The translations under genes and the position numbers were made by a program. From assembly GCA_017509685.1 (NCBI GenBank), contig JAFWPA010000062.1, positions 1 through 49,180 on the forward strand: a stretch of DNA of 49,180 bases, given 5' to 3'. The notes under the pieces were generated by a model, which made no database searches, was not told the origin of the DNA, and saw only the letters and a program-made list of their open reading frames with translations. Of this stretch, positions 16,584-25,414 are shown piece by piece; position 1 is the first letter of the stretch; each line of letters opens with the position of its first letter. This DNA comes from Bacteroidales bacterium (GTDB taxonomy: Bacteria > Bacteroidota > Bacteroidia > Bacteroidales > UBA932).

Positions 16584-17909
16584 ATGAACAAATTTTTTCT
16601 GGCCGTAGCGGCCGCCGCCTGCCTGGCAGCCTGTGCCCCCAAAACGCAGTATCACCCGGAGTGGACCTACAACTCCGTAGTCTATGAAGTGAATATCCGC
16701 CAGTTCTCCCCGGAAGGGACCTTCCAGGGAGTGGAGCAGCAGTTGCCCCGCCTCAAGGACCTGGGTGTAGACGTGCTGTGGCTCATGCCCATGTACGAAA
16801 TCGGCGTGGTGGAGCGCAAGGGAACCCTGGGCTCGTATTACGCCATCTCGGACTACAAGAAGGTGAATCCGGAGTTCGGCACCATGGAAGACTTCCAGAG
16901 ACTGCTGGACGCCGCCCACGCACAGGGCTTCAAGGTGATTCTGGACTGGGTGGCCAACCAGACCGCCCCGGACCATGTGTGGATGGACGGCAAGCCGGCC
17001 GATTTTTATGAAAGGGATGCCGAAGGCAACGCCATCTGGGAATATGACTGGACCGATACCCGCAGCCTCAACTACGAGAACCAGGAGGTTTGGTGGGCCC
17101 AGGACGACGCCATGCGCTTCTGGCTGGAAAAGGGCGTGGACGGCTTCCGCTGCGACGCCGCCGGGGAAATGCCGGCCGATTTCTGGTACGGCATCCTGCC
17201 CAAGATGAACAAGGACTATCCGGAAATCTACCTGCTGGCCGAGGCCGAGCGTGATAATCTGGCCGACCCGCTGGTTACCTTCGACTGCAACTATGCCTGG
17301 GAACTGCATCATTTACTCAATGACCTGGCCCAGGGCAAGAAGACGGTCCAGGACCTCAAGGACTATGTGGCCCGGGACGAAGCCCGCTTCCCCAAGGAAG
17401 CCTTCCGCCTGGCCTTCACCTCCAACCACGACGAAAACTCCTGGGCCGGAACCGAGTTCGAGCGTGAGGGCATCTATGCCGATGCCTGCGCCGTTCTCTG
17501 CGCCACCCTTCCCCATACCCAGCTGCTGGTGTACACCGGCCAGGAAATCGGCCTGGACCGCCGCCTGGAGTTCTTTGAGAAGGACCCCATTACGGACTGG
17601 AGCGCCAACGCCTACACGGAATTCTGGAAGAAACTCATCCAGCTGAAACACAACCCGGTGCTGGCCGCCGGCGAGCGTGGCGGAAACCTGGACTGGTGGG
17701 AAGTCCCCGTCCCGGAGACCGTAGTGGCCTTCTCCCGTCAGCTCAAGGACAATCAGGTGATTGTGATCGCCAACTTCGGCCAGGAGCCCTATGCCCCTGT
17801 ATTCAATATCCCCGATGTAACCTACACCAACTGCTTCACCGGAGAAAAGGTGGAGGCTCCGTACCAGCTTGAGCTGAATCCCGGAGAATATGTCGTCTTA
17901 ACCCGATAA
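16584..17909 (+). CDS. GH13 alpha-amylase-family lipoprotein
   Basis: 441 residues from the ATG at 16584, preferred over a Met five codons upstream because it opens a standard signal (MNKFFLAVAAAACLAAC, Cys17). The TIM-barrel carries the GH13 catalytic triad: nucleophile Asp191 (GFRCDAAG), acid/base Glu220 (YLLAEAE) and transition-state stabiliser Asp283 (TSNHDENSW). It cleaves or transfers alpha-1,4-glucan. It is compact, with a short C-terminal beta domain and no extra binding module. The residues after the lipid Cys (APKTQ) are not acidic, which favours a periplasmic location over the surface (inference). It is the first gene of a packed operon; 3 bases separate it from the next. Confidence 0.93.
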   Translation: MNKFFLAVAAAACLAACAPKTQYHPEWTYNSVVYEVNIRQFSPEGTFQGVEQQLPRLKDLGVDVLWLMPMYEIGVVERKGTLGSYYAISDYKKVNPEFGTMEDFQRLLDAAHAQGFKVILDWVANQTAPDHVWMDGKPADFYERDAEGNAIWEYDWTDTRSLNYENQEVWWAQDDAMRFWLEKGVDGFRCDAAGEMPADFWYGILPKMNKDYPEIYLLAEAERDNLADPLVTFDCNYAWELHHLLNDLAQGKKTVQDLKDYVARDEARFPKEAFRLAFTSNHDENSWAGTEFEREGIYADACAVLCATLPHTQLLVYTGQEIGLDRRLEFFEKDPITDWSANAYTEFWKKLIQLKHNPVLAAGERGGNLDWWEVPVPETVVAFSRQLKDNQVIVIANFGQEPYAPVFNIPDVTYTNCFTGEKVEAPYQLELNPGEYVVLTR

Positions 17910-17912
17910 ACT

Positions 17913-19901
17913 ATGAAAAAAACCTTTTTGGCGCTTATGGCTTCCCTGGCTCTGGCCGCTTGCGGCGGCCCCGCCCCCATTGATCCGCCCAATTTGGAAG
18001 ATGCCTCTTCCGACCAGATTGCCCGCGTAGAACCGCTCAGCTGGTGGGTGGGTATGAAAACACCCCTTCAGCTGCTGGTGCAGGGGCCGGACATTTCGGC
18101 CTGTGACGTGAACGTATCCGGAGAAGGTCTCCGGGTGAAGGCCGTCCACCGGGCCGCCAGTCCGGACTATCTCTTTGTAGACGTGGAAGTGGCGGCATCG
18201 GCCAAGCCGGGCACGTACTATTTCATCTTCACCCGCGAAGGGGAGTCCTTCAAGTATGCCTACCAGCTGCGAGAGCGCCGGAAGGGGAGTGCCCAGCGCG
18301 AGAGCTTCACCACGGCCGACATGGTCTACCTCATCATGCCGGACCGTTTCGCCGATTCCGACGCCACCAACGAGGAAGGATTCAGCCATATCGTCTCCCC
18401 GTACGATGACGGGTCCGAGCACCAGTGGACCATTCCCTTCCTTACTGACAAAATGGACCGCAAGGATCCGGTGGCCCGGCACGGAGGAGACCTCAAGGGC
18501 ATCATCGACCATCTGGACTACATCGAGGACCTGGGTGCCACGGCCATCTGGTGCACCCCGCTGCTGCTGGACAACCAGCCGGCGGAGAGTTACCACGGCT
18601 ATGCGTGCGCAGACTATTACCACATAGACCCCCGTTTCGGAGACAACGCCCTGTACAAGACCTTTGTGGAGGAAAGCCACAAGCATGGCCTAAAAGTAAT
18701 CATGGATATCGTCACCAATCACTGTGGTACGGCGCACTGGTGGATGCACAATCCTCCTTTCAAGGACTGGTATCACGTGAACGAACCCTATATGCAGATG
18801 AACGCCCTGTTCTCCGTATATATGGATCCCAACGCCTCCAAGGCCGACCGTGACCGTCAGGAAAGCGGCTGGTTCGTGCCCTCCATGCCGGATATGAACC
18901 TGGACAATCCCTTTGTCCTGCGGTATTTTCAGCAGTGGGCCGTGTGGTGGGTGGAGTACGCAGACCTGGACGGTCTTCGCGTGGATACCTATCCCTACAA
19001 CGAGCCCGAGCCCATGAGCAAGTGGTGCAAGGCCGTACTGGAAGAGTATCCCAACCTGAATATCGTGGGCGAATGCTGGGACTACAACATCCCGCAGCTG
19101 GCCTACTGGCAGAAAGACAACCCCAACAAGAACGGCTTTAACTCCAACCTGCCGTCCATCATGGACTTCCCGCTGGAGCACGCCATCCATCAGGCGCTGA
19201 ACGAGGAGCAGGTGTACTGGGACGAGGGCATGACCCGCGTGTACACCGTGCTGGCCCAGGACTTCGTGTATCAGGACCTGAGCCATATGATGACCTTCTT
19301 CGCCAACCACGACCACGCCCGTACCGGCGACACCTTCGGCGCCGATCCCGACAAGATGAAGCTGGCCATGGCCCTGCTGGCCACCGTGCGTGGTATCCCG
19401 CAGCTGTATTACGGCGACGAAATGATGTTCCTGGAGCGCAAGGACTGCATCAGCCATGACGGCGCCAAGCGCATCGACTTCCCCGGCGGCTGGGAGGGTG
19501 ACCAGACCAACCTGTTCACCGCCATCGGCCGGGCGCAGGCTCCCGCCCTGTATGCCCAGGCGGCCGATTTGCATGACTATACCCGCACCCTGTTCCGCTG
19601 GCGCAAGGGCAGCGATGCCGTCCAGAACGGAAAGACCCTCCACTTCCTGTCCCGCCGGAACGAAGGAGCCCGTAACATCACGGACAACAGCTATTCCTAC
19701 TTCCGCTATACCGACAAGCAGGCGGTCTTCGTGTACATCAACAACAACCGCCAGCCCCGCGTACTGGATTGGAGCCATTACAAGGAATTTGTAGAGGGCC
19801 CCGTTACGGGTACCGACGTGATTACCGGCGAAAAGGTCGAATTGAAAGACGGCCTGTCCATCGCCCCCAAGAGTGCTTTAATTGTAGAATTTGACCGATA
19901 A
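17913..19901 (+). CDS. GH13 neopullulanase/cyclomaltodextrinase-like lipoprotein
   Basis: 662 residues. Lipoprotein signal with Cys17 (LAAC), then a beta-sandwich domain (about 35-125) like the N-terminal domain of cyclomaltodextrinases and SusA. The (beta/alpha)8 barrel runs from about 135 to 570 with catalytic residues Asp358 (GLRVDTYPY), Glu387 (VGECWD) and Asp467 (FANHDHART). A C-terminal beta domain ends at LIVEFDR. The MVYLIMPDRFAD opening is typical of the maltogenic/neopullulanase subgroup that degrades maltodextrins, cyclodextrins or pullulan. The overlap with the next gene (TAATG) shows translational coupling. The exact substrate is uncertain. Confidence 0.93.
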   Translation: MKKTFLALMASLALAACGGPAPIDPPNLEDASSDQIARVEPLSWWVGMKTPLQLLVQGPDISACDVNVSGEGLRVKAVHRAASPDYLFVDVEVAASAKPGTYYFIFTREGESFKYAYQLRERRKGSAQRESFTTADMVYLIMPDRFADSDATNEEGFSHIVSPYDDGSEHQWTIPFLTDKMDRKDPVARHGGDLKGIIDHLDYIEDLGATAIWCTPLLLDNQPAESYHGYACADYYHIDPRFGDNALYKTFVEESHKHGLKVIMDIVTNHCGTAHWWMHNPPFKDWYHVNEPYMQMNALFSVYMDPNASKADRDRQESGWFVPSMPDMNLDNPFVLRYFQQWAVWWVEYADLDGLRVDTYPYNEPEPMSKWCKAVLEEYPNLNIVGECWDYNIPQLAYWQKDNPNKNGFNSNLPSIMDFPLEHAIHQALNEEQVYWDEGMTRVYTVLAQDFVYQDLSHMMTFFANHDHARTGDTFGADPDKMKLAMALLATVRGIPQLYYGDEMMFLERKDCISHDGAKRIDFPGGWEGDQTNLFTAIGRAQAPALYAQAADLHDYTRTLFRWRKGSDAVQNGKTLHFLSRRNEGARNITDNSYSYFRYTDKQAVFVYINNNRQPRVLDWSHYKEFVEGPVTGTDVITGEKVELKDGLSIAPKSALIVEFDR

Positions 19902-22171
19902 TGAAACGAACCCTTTCCCTTTTGCTGGCAGGTCTGGCCCTGTGCGCCTGCGGTGCCGGCAGTACCCGTAGCGTGGCCCCTTCCGGGGAAGTGAAGACGC
20001 TGCAAAGCCCCGACGGCAAACTGGCCCTTGCCGTGGGTCTCACCGCCCAGGGAACGCCCGTTTACTCGCTGGACCGCGAGGGTGCGGCCGTCATCAAACC
20101 CTCCCGCCTGGGTTACAAACTGATTAGCGGCCCGGATCTGTCCAAGGGATTCGTCCTGGCAGGGTCTTCCACCGACTCCTTCGACGAAACCTGGACGCCG
20201 GTCTGGGGAGAGGAAGCCGAAATCCGCAACCATTACAACGAGCTGCTGGTGTGCCTGAAAAAGGAGGACGGCGTGGCCATGAACATCCGTTTCCGCCTGT
20301 ACGACGACGGTTTGGGTTTCCGCTACGAGTTCCCCATGGAGAACAAGCTCACCTATTTCAAGGTGGCCGATGAACTCACGGAGTTCGCCCTTACGGGAGA
20401 CCACACCGCCTGGTGGCTTCCCGGCGATTACGACACCCAGGAGTACAATTACCACGAGTCCAAGCTGTCCGACGTCCGCGCCCTCAATTCCGTCGCCCGT
20501 CCGTACAACGCTTCCCAGACGGTGGCATCGGCCATGTCTGTCCAGACATCCCTGCAGATGAAAACCGCCGATGGCCTGTACGTGAATATCCACGAGGCCG
20601 AGGTCCTGGACTATCCCACCACCAACCTGGAGCTGGACGACAGGAATTTTGTCTTCACCACGCTCCTTACGCCCGACGCCCAGGGTGTGAAAGGCCGCTT
20701 GCAGGCCCCCTGCCACAGCCCCTGGCGCACGGTGCAGGTGTGTGAGAAAGCCACCGATGTCCTGGCTTCCCGCCTCATCCTGAACCTGAACGAGCCCTGC
20801 GTCCTGGAGGATGTTTCCTGGATCCATCCCGTGAAATACATGGGCGTATGGTGGGAGATGATTACCGGCAAGACGCACTGGTCCTACACCTCCGACTACC
20901 CGTCCGTCCAGCTGGGCGTTACGGATTATTCCAAGGCCAAGCCGCACGGCCGTCACGGTGCCAACAACGAGAACGTGCGCAAATACATCGACTTCGCTGC
21001 CGACAATGGTTTCGACGCCATCCTGATAGAGGGTTGGAACGAGGGCTGGGAAGACTGGTTTGGCGCCCAGAAGGACTATGTGTTCGACTTTGTGACGCCT
21101 TACCCGGACTTTGACCTGCCGGGGCTCAACGCCTATGCCCACAAGAAGGGCATCCGCCTGGTGATGCACCACGAAAGCTCTTCCTCCACCGTGAACTACG
21201 AGCGGCATATGGAGAAGGCCTACCAGCTGATGAACCAGTACGGTTACAACGCCGTCAAGAGCGGTTATGTGGGAGATATCATTCCTTACGGGGAGCATCA
21301 CTACAGCCAGCCGCTCATCAACCACTATCACTATGCCGTTGTTGAGGCTGCCAAGCACCATATTATGGTGAACGCCCACGAGGCCGTGCGTCCCACGGGC
21401 CTGTGCCGCACCTGGCCCAATATGATTGGCAACGAGAGCGCCATGGGTACGGAGTTCCGCAGCGACATCAATCCCGGTCACACCACCATCCTGCCGTTCA
21501 CCCGTCTGCAGGGCGGTCCCATGGACTACACGCCCGGTATCTTCGAGCAGGACATGTCCGTCACCGCTCCCGGGGAAACCGGCAAGATGCGCCATACCAT
21601 CGGCAACCAGCTGGGCCTGTATGTGACCTTCTACAGCCCGCTGCAGATGGCGGCCGACCTCCCGGAGAACTACGCCCGCTTCATGGACGCCTTCCAGTTC
21701 ATCAAGGACGTGGCCGTTGACTGGGACAAGAGCCTGTACCTGGAGGCCGAACCCGGCGCTTACATCGTGACGGCCCGTCACCCCAAGCTGTCCACGCTGA
21801 ATGCCGCCGCCGAGAGCACGTCCAAGCTGTCCGATGCCAAGAAGGACATCGTCACCAACGCCGCCAAGTTCGTGTATAACCTGCCCGAAAACGCCACGGC
21901 GCGGGATCTGGCCAAGGCCAAGCCGCACGACGTATGGTATGTGGGTGGCATTACGGATGAAACCGCCCGCACGGTAGACGTGAAACTGGACTTCCTCAAG
22001 CCCGGCACGGTGTATGAGATGGTGCTGTACATGGACGCTCCCACCGCCGACTTCGAGTCCAATCCCCAGGCCTACAAGATTATCCGCAGCGAGGTGGTGA
22101 GCACCGACGTCATCGACGTGAAGATGGCCCGCTCCGGCGGCTTCGGCATGACCTTACGAGAGAAGTTTTAA
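19901..22171 (+). CDS. GH97 inverting alpha-glucosidase (SusB-like) lipoprotein
   Basis: 756 residues. Signal with lipobox LCAC (Cys17). Three-part GH97 layout: N-terminal super-beta-sandwich, TIM barrel, C-terminal beta domain. Glu425 (MHHESS), Glu494 (NAHEAVRPTG), Glu512 (GNESAM) and Glu518 (GTEF) have the same spacing (69, 18, 6) as Glu439, Glu508, Glu526 and Glu532 of SusB of B. thetaiotaomicron, as I recall them. These are the catalytic base, acid and calcium ligands. Glu181 lies where SusB Glu194 would be. This supports the inverting alpha-glucosidase class rather than the retaining alpha-galactosidase class. It releases glucose from the ends of malto-oligosaccharides, fitting the two GH13 enzymes upstream. 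Confidence 0.95.
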   Translation: MKRTLSLLLAGLALCACGAGSTRSVAPSGEVKTLQSPDGKLALAVGLTAQGTPVYSLDREGAAVIKPSRLGYKLISGPDLSKGFVLAGSSTDSFDETWTPVWGEEAEIRNHYNELLVCLKKEDGVAMNIRFRLYDDGLGFRYEFPMENKLTYFKVADELTEFALTGDHTAWWLPGDYDTQEYNYHESKLSDVRALNSVARPYNASQTVASAMSVQTSLQMKTADGLYVNIHEAEVLDYPTTNLELDDRNFVFTTLLTPDAQGVKGRLQAPCHSPWRTVQVCEKATDVLASRLILNLNEPCVLEDVSWIHPVKYMGVWWEMITGKTHWSYTSDYPSVQLGVTDYSKAKPHGRHGANNENVRKYIDFAADNGFDAILIEGWNEGWEDWFGAQKDYVFDFVTPYPDFDLPGLNAYAHKKGIRLVMHHESSSSTVNYERHMEKAYQLMNQYGYNAVKSGYVGDIIPYGEHHYSQPLINHYHYAVVEAAKHHIMVNAHEAVRPTGLCRTWPNMIGNESAMGTEFRSDINPGHTTILPFTRLQGGPMDYTPGIFEQDMSVTAPGETGKMRHTIGNQLGLYVTFYSPLQMAADLPENYARFMDAFQFIKDVAVDWDKSLYLEAEPGAYIVTARHPKLSTLNAAAESTSKLSDAKKDIVTNAAKFVYNLPENATARDLAKAKPHDVWYVGGITDETARTVDVKLDFLKPGTVYEMVLYMDAPTADFESNPQAYKIIRSEVVSTDVIDVKMARSGGFGMTLREKF

Positions 22172-22174
22172 TCC

Positions 22175-23848
22175 ATGGATATCATTACCATTTCCTGCGT
22201 AAACGACGGTAAAGATTACCAGTTGGAGCAGGGACAACCCTTATCCACCATCGCCCCCAAGGCGGTGGTGGATGACCGTACCGGCAAGGAGTATCCCGTG
22301 CTGGCCGCGCTGGTAGACCACCAGCTCAAATCCCTGGACTTCCCGGTGTTTTATCCGCACCGGGTAGAGTTTGTGGGCTACAACCATCCCGAAGGCCGGC
22401 GCACCTACCTGCGTTCGCTCAGCTTCCTGGCTCAGCGCGCCGCGCGTTCCGTTTTCCCGGAGAAGATTTTCAAGATCAACCACAGCCTGCCCAGCGGCCT
22501 GTACTGCAAGTTCCGCGGGGAGCACGTGGCCGATGAGGACATCCTCCGCCTGCGGGAAGAAATGCGCCGCCTGGTGGCCGAGGACCTGCCGTTCACGCAC
22601 GAAAAGATTCTGTCGGCCCAGGCCGAAGAGATCTTCAAGGAACAGCATCAGCCCCTGAAAGCGGGTTTGCTTAATTCCCTGGGCAGCTACTTCTGCACGG
22701 TGTATTACCTGGACGGGGTGGCCGACAATTTCTACGGCCCGCTGGTGCCTTCTACCGGCTATCTGAAGGTCTTTGACCTGATGCCCTTCCACCACGGATT
22801 CTGCCTGCAGTATCCCCGGTTCGAGGACATTACCCGCACCATTCCCCGTCAGAAACAGCTCAAGCTCACCGTTACCCTGAAGGAGTACGGCCATTGGTGC
22901 AAGACCACGGGCGTGGTGAGCGTGGGGGCTCTGAACCGCCGCCTGCTGGAAGGCGAAGCCGTGGATCTCATCAACATCTGCGAGGCCCGGCAGGAGCGGG
23001 GATACGCAGACCTGGCCGATAAGATCTATGCCGCCCGGGACCGCGTGAAGATTGTGTTCCTGGCGGGACCGTCTTCCAGCGGAAAAACCTCTTCCTCCCT
23101 GCGGGTGGCCCAGCAGTGCAAAGTGCTTGGGCTGAACCCCAAGGTGATAGAACTGGACAATTACTTCGTGGAACGCGACCGCACGCCCAAGGACGAATTC
23201 GGTCACTATGACTTCGAGGCCCTGGAGGCCATGGACCTAGAACTGCTGGGACAGCATCTGAACACCCTGCTTTCCGGCGGGGAAGTGGAGCTGCCGCGCT
23301 ACGACTTCAAGCAGGGGAAACCTTTCTTCGAAGGCAAGAAGATGCACCTGGAGGAAAACGACATCCTGGTGATGGAGGGCATCCACGCCCTGGATCCCAA
23401 CATGGTTCCTTCCGTGGACCAGAGCCGTATCTTCCGCATCTATGCATCGGCCCTTACCTCCCTGAAACTGGACGAGAACTGCTGCATTTCCACCACGGAC
23501 AACCGCCTGCTGCGCCGGATGGTGCGCGACAACCGCGTGCGGGGCATCTCGCCGGCCGAGACCATCATGCGCTGGGCTTCTGTGCGCCGCGGCGAGGAAA
23601 AGTACATCTTCCCCTTCCAGGAAAATGCCGACGCCCAGTTCAATACGGCCCTGCTGTACGAACTCCCGATGCTGCGGTACTACGCAGACCCCCTGCTCCG
23701 CCGCATCCAGCCTTCCTCCCCGGCCTATGCCGAGGCCGTGCGCCTGCTCGATTTCCTGGCCTACATCGTGCCCCTCCAGCCCGCCGAAATCGCCGCCATC
23801 CCGCCCACGTCCATCATGCGTGAATTCATCGGAGGACAGACGCTATGA
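22175..23848 (+). CDS. Uridine-kinase/phosphoribulokinase-like nucleoside kinase with N-terminal TGS/ThrRS-like domains
   Basis: 557 residues. Residues 1 to about 60 resemble a TGS domain, and about 60-230 resemble the second additional domain of threonyl-tRNA synthetase. From about 290 a uridine-kinase-like P-loop domain follows, with Walker A GPSSSGKTSS near 297-306, ELDNYF and the EGIHAL segment. This fused family is widespread in Bacteroidetes and clostridia and is annotated as nucleoside kinase; its true substrate is not settled. It starts 3 bases after the GH97 stop and so appears to be in the glucan transcript, although a metabolic link is not evident. The next start overlaps its stop by 4 bases. 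Confidence 0.85.
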   Translation: MDIITISCVNDGKDYQLEQGQPLSTIAPKAVVDDRTGKEYPVLAALVDHQLKSLDFPVFYPHRVEFVGYNHPEGRRTYLRSLSFLAQRAARSVFPEKIFKINHSLPSGLYCKFRGEHVADEDILRLREEMRRLVAEDLPFTHEKILSAQAEEIFKEQHQPLKAGLLNSLGSYFCTVYYLDGVADNFYGPLVPSTGYLKVFDLMPFHHGFCLQYPRFEDITRTIPRQKQLKLTVTLKEYGHWCKTTGVVSVGALNRRLLEGEAVDLINICEARQERGYADLADKIYAARDRVKIVFLAGPSSSGKTSSSLRVAQQCKVLGLNPKVIELDNYFVERDRTPKDEFGHYDFEALEAMDLELLGQHLNTLLSGGEVELPRYDFKQGKPFFEGKKMHLEENDILVMEGIHALDPNMVPSVDQSRIFRIYASALTSLKLDENCCISTTDNRLLRRMVRDNRVRGISPAETIMRWASVRRGEEKYIFPFQENADAQFNTALLYELPMLRYYADPLLRRIQPSSPAYAEAVRLLDFLAYIVPLQPAEIAAIPPTSIMREFIGGQTL

Positions 23849-24804
23849 ATGTAGGAATCATCGGTGCCGGGCATATTGCCGAAAAGGCCGCTACCACCCT
23901 GGGGGCCATGGATGATATGCATTGCCTGGCCATCGGCTCGCGTACCCTGGAAAAAGCGCAGGCTTTTGCGCAGCGTTTTAGCATTCCCCGTGCCTATGGC
24001 TCTTATGAGGAGTTGTTTGCGGACCCTGATGTGGAACTGGTCTATATTGCCACGCCCCATTCCTGCCATTTTGCGCAGGCGCGGGACGCAATCCTGGCCG
24101 GCAAGCCCTGCCTGGTAGAAAAGAGTTTCATGCTCAACGCCACCGAAGCGGCGGCCATCCTGGCCCTGGCGCGGGAGAAAGGCGTTTTTGTGGCCGAGGC
24201 CATGTGGCCGCGCTATATGCCCGTGCGGGAAATCGGCCGGGAACTCATTGCTTCGGGCGTCATTGGAGAGTCCAGAATGGTCAGCGCCAGCATCGCCTAC
24301 AATGTGTCGGAGAAGGAGCGTGTCCTGACGCCCGAACTGGGCGGCGGCGCCCTGTTGGATCTGGGCGTGTACGTGCTCAACTTCGTGCGCATGTACTTTG
24401 ACAGCCCCATCGAAAAAATCAACACCACCTGCATCAAGGCGCCTTCCGGCGTAGACGCCACCGAGGACATCACCCTTGTCCTGGCCGATGGCACCCTATG
24501 CTCCCTGCAGGCATCGGCCTGGTGCCAGGGCGGCAACGAGGCCGTGATTGCCGGTACCACCGGCTACCTGGTCTTTGACGACCTCATCCATCCCACCCGT
24601 ATCAGCGTCTGCCGCAAACGCCACATCGTGGAGCGCGTGGTGGAACTGCCGCCGCAGATCACCGGCTTCGAATACCAGTTTCGCGCCTGCCGCGACGCTA
24701 TTGTCGCCGGAGTCCTGGAAGCACCCCAGATGCCTCACAGCGAAATCCTGTACGTGATGCACCTGATGGACCGTCTCCGTGCCGAGTGGGGGCTTGCCAT
24801 TTGA
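23845..24804 (+). CDS. Gfo/Idh/MocA-family NAD(P)-dependent oxidoreductase
   Basis: 319 residues. An N-terminal Rossmann fold begins at once with GIIGAGHIAEKA (4-15). The family EKP-type motif is seen as CLVEKSFMLN with Lys93. The C-terminal half is the alpha/beta substrate domain (GGGALLDLGVYVLNFV). The sequence resembles the dimeric dihydrodiol dehydrogenase or glucose-fructose oxidoreductase branch. It oxidises or reduces a sugar-like or cyclitol substrate that cannot be named. It overlaps the kinase gene (ATGA), so it belongs to the same transcript. Confidence 0.9.
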   Translation: MNVGIIGAGHIAEKAATTLGAMDDMHCLAIGSRTLEKAQAFAQRFSIPRAYGSYEELFADPDVELVYIATPHSCHFAQARDAILAGKPCLVEKSFMLNATEAAAILALAREKGVFVAEAMWPRYMPVREIGRELIASGVIGESRMVSASIAYNVSEKERVLTPELGGGALLDLGVYVLNFVRMYFDSPIEKINTTCIKAPSGVDATEDITLVLADGTLCSLQASAWCQGGNEAVIAGTTGYLVFDDLIHPTRISVCRKRHIVERVVELPPQITGFEYQFRACRDAIVAGVLEAPQMPHSEILYVMHLMDRLRAEWGLAI

Positions 24805-24807
24805 CCC

Positions 24808-25299
24808 ATGCTGCACATCCGTACTGCTACAGAAAACGATATCCCCGCCATCATGAAAGTGCTGGAGGCGGGGCGGAATATCATGCTGGAATCCGGCAAT
24901 CTGAACCAATGGCCGGCCGGATATCCTACCGAAGAGATGGTTCGGAAGGACATCGGCCCGGGGTATGGAAAAGTGATGGAGGAAGACGGGAAGGTAGTGG
25001 CCTATTTCGCCTGCATTCCTTCACCCGATTCTACTTATGCCGTAATCGAAGACGGCCAATGGTTGGATGACTGTAAACCTTATTATGTAGTACATCGTAT
25101 GGCCAAACTCCCCCATGTCCACGGGGTATTCCAGGCCATGATGGCTTATTTGGAAGGCATTACGGACAACATTCGCATCGATACCCACAAGGATAACCAT
25201 ATTATGCAGCACAACCTGTCAAAATACGGTTTCACGTATTGCGGCATCATTTATATCGCTTCCGGGGCCGAGCGCCTTGCTTTCCAACGGCTTCGATAG
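24808..25299 (+). CDS. GNAT-family N-acetyltransferase
   Basis: 163 residues. It starts as GNAT proteins do (LHIRTATENDIPAIMKVLE), has a central strand with GKVVAYFAC, a VVHRMAKLP strand before the acetyl-CoA helix, and ends with NHIMQHNLSKYGFTYCGI, the usual late helix and strand. It transfers an acetyl group from acetyl-CoA to an amine. The substrate is unknown. The CoA-binding loop is a weak match to the Q/RxxGxG/A consensus. It follows the oxidoreductase by 3 bases and is the last gene of the plus-strand operon, with a family 1 hairpin repeat 10 bases after its stop. Confidence 0.85.
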   Translation: MLHIRTATENDIPAIMKVLEAGRNIMLESGNLNQWPAGYPTEEMVRKDIGPGYGKVMEEDGKVVAYFACIPSPDSTYAVIEDGQWLDDCKPYYVVHRMAKLPHVHGVFQAMMAYLEGITDNIRIDTHKDNHIMQHNLSKYGFTYCGIIYIASGAERLAFQRLR

Positions 25300-25309
25300 C
25301 CCACCATTG

Positions 25310-25409
25310 GCAACGCATAACGCACTTTTCACGGAAAAGTGCGTTATTGCTTACATACCGATGTAACCTACAACGCGAAAAACCCAGAAAAGTGCGTTAC
25401 AGGTTGCAG
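25310..25409 (-). repeat. Intergenic hairpin repeat, family 1, copy 2 (inverted)
   Basis: About 100 bases, the reverse complement of the element at 7021-7118 with scattered differences. The 13-bp perfect stem with a 5-base loop is at 25317-25347. Long segments match exactly, for example TCGGTATGTAAGCAATAACG on the minus strand. It fills the gap between the converging acetyltransferase and permease genes. Confidence 0.8.
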
Positions 25410-25414
25410 GGAGA

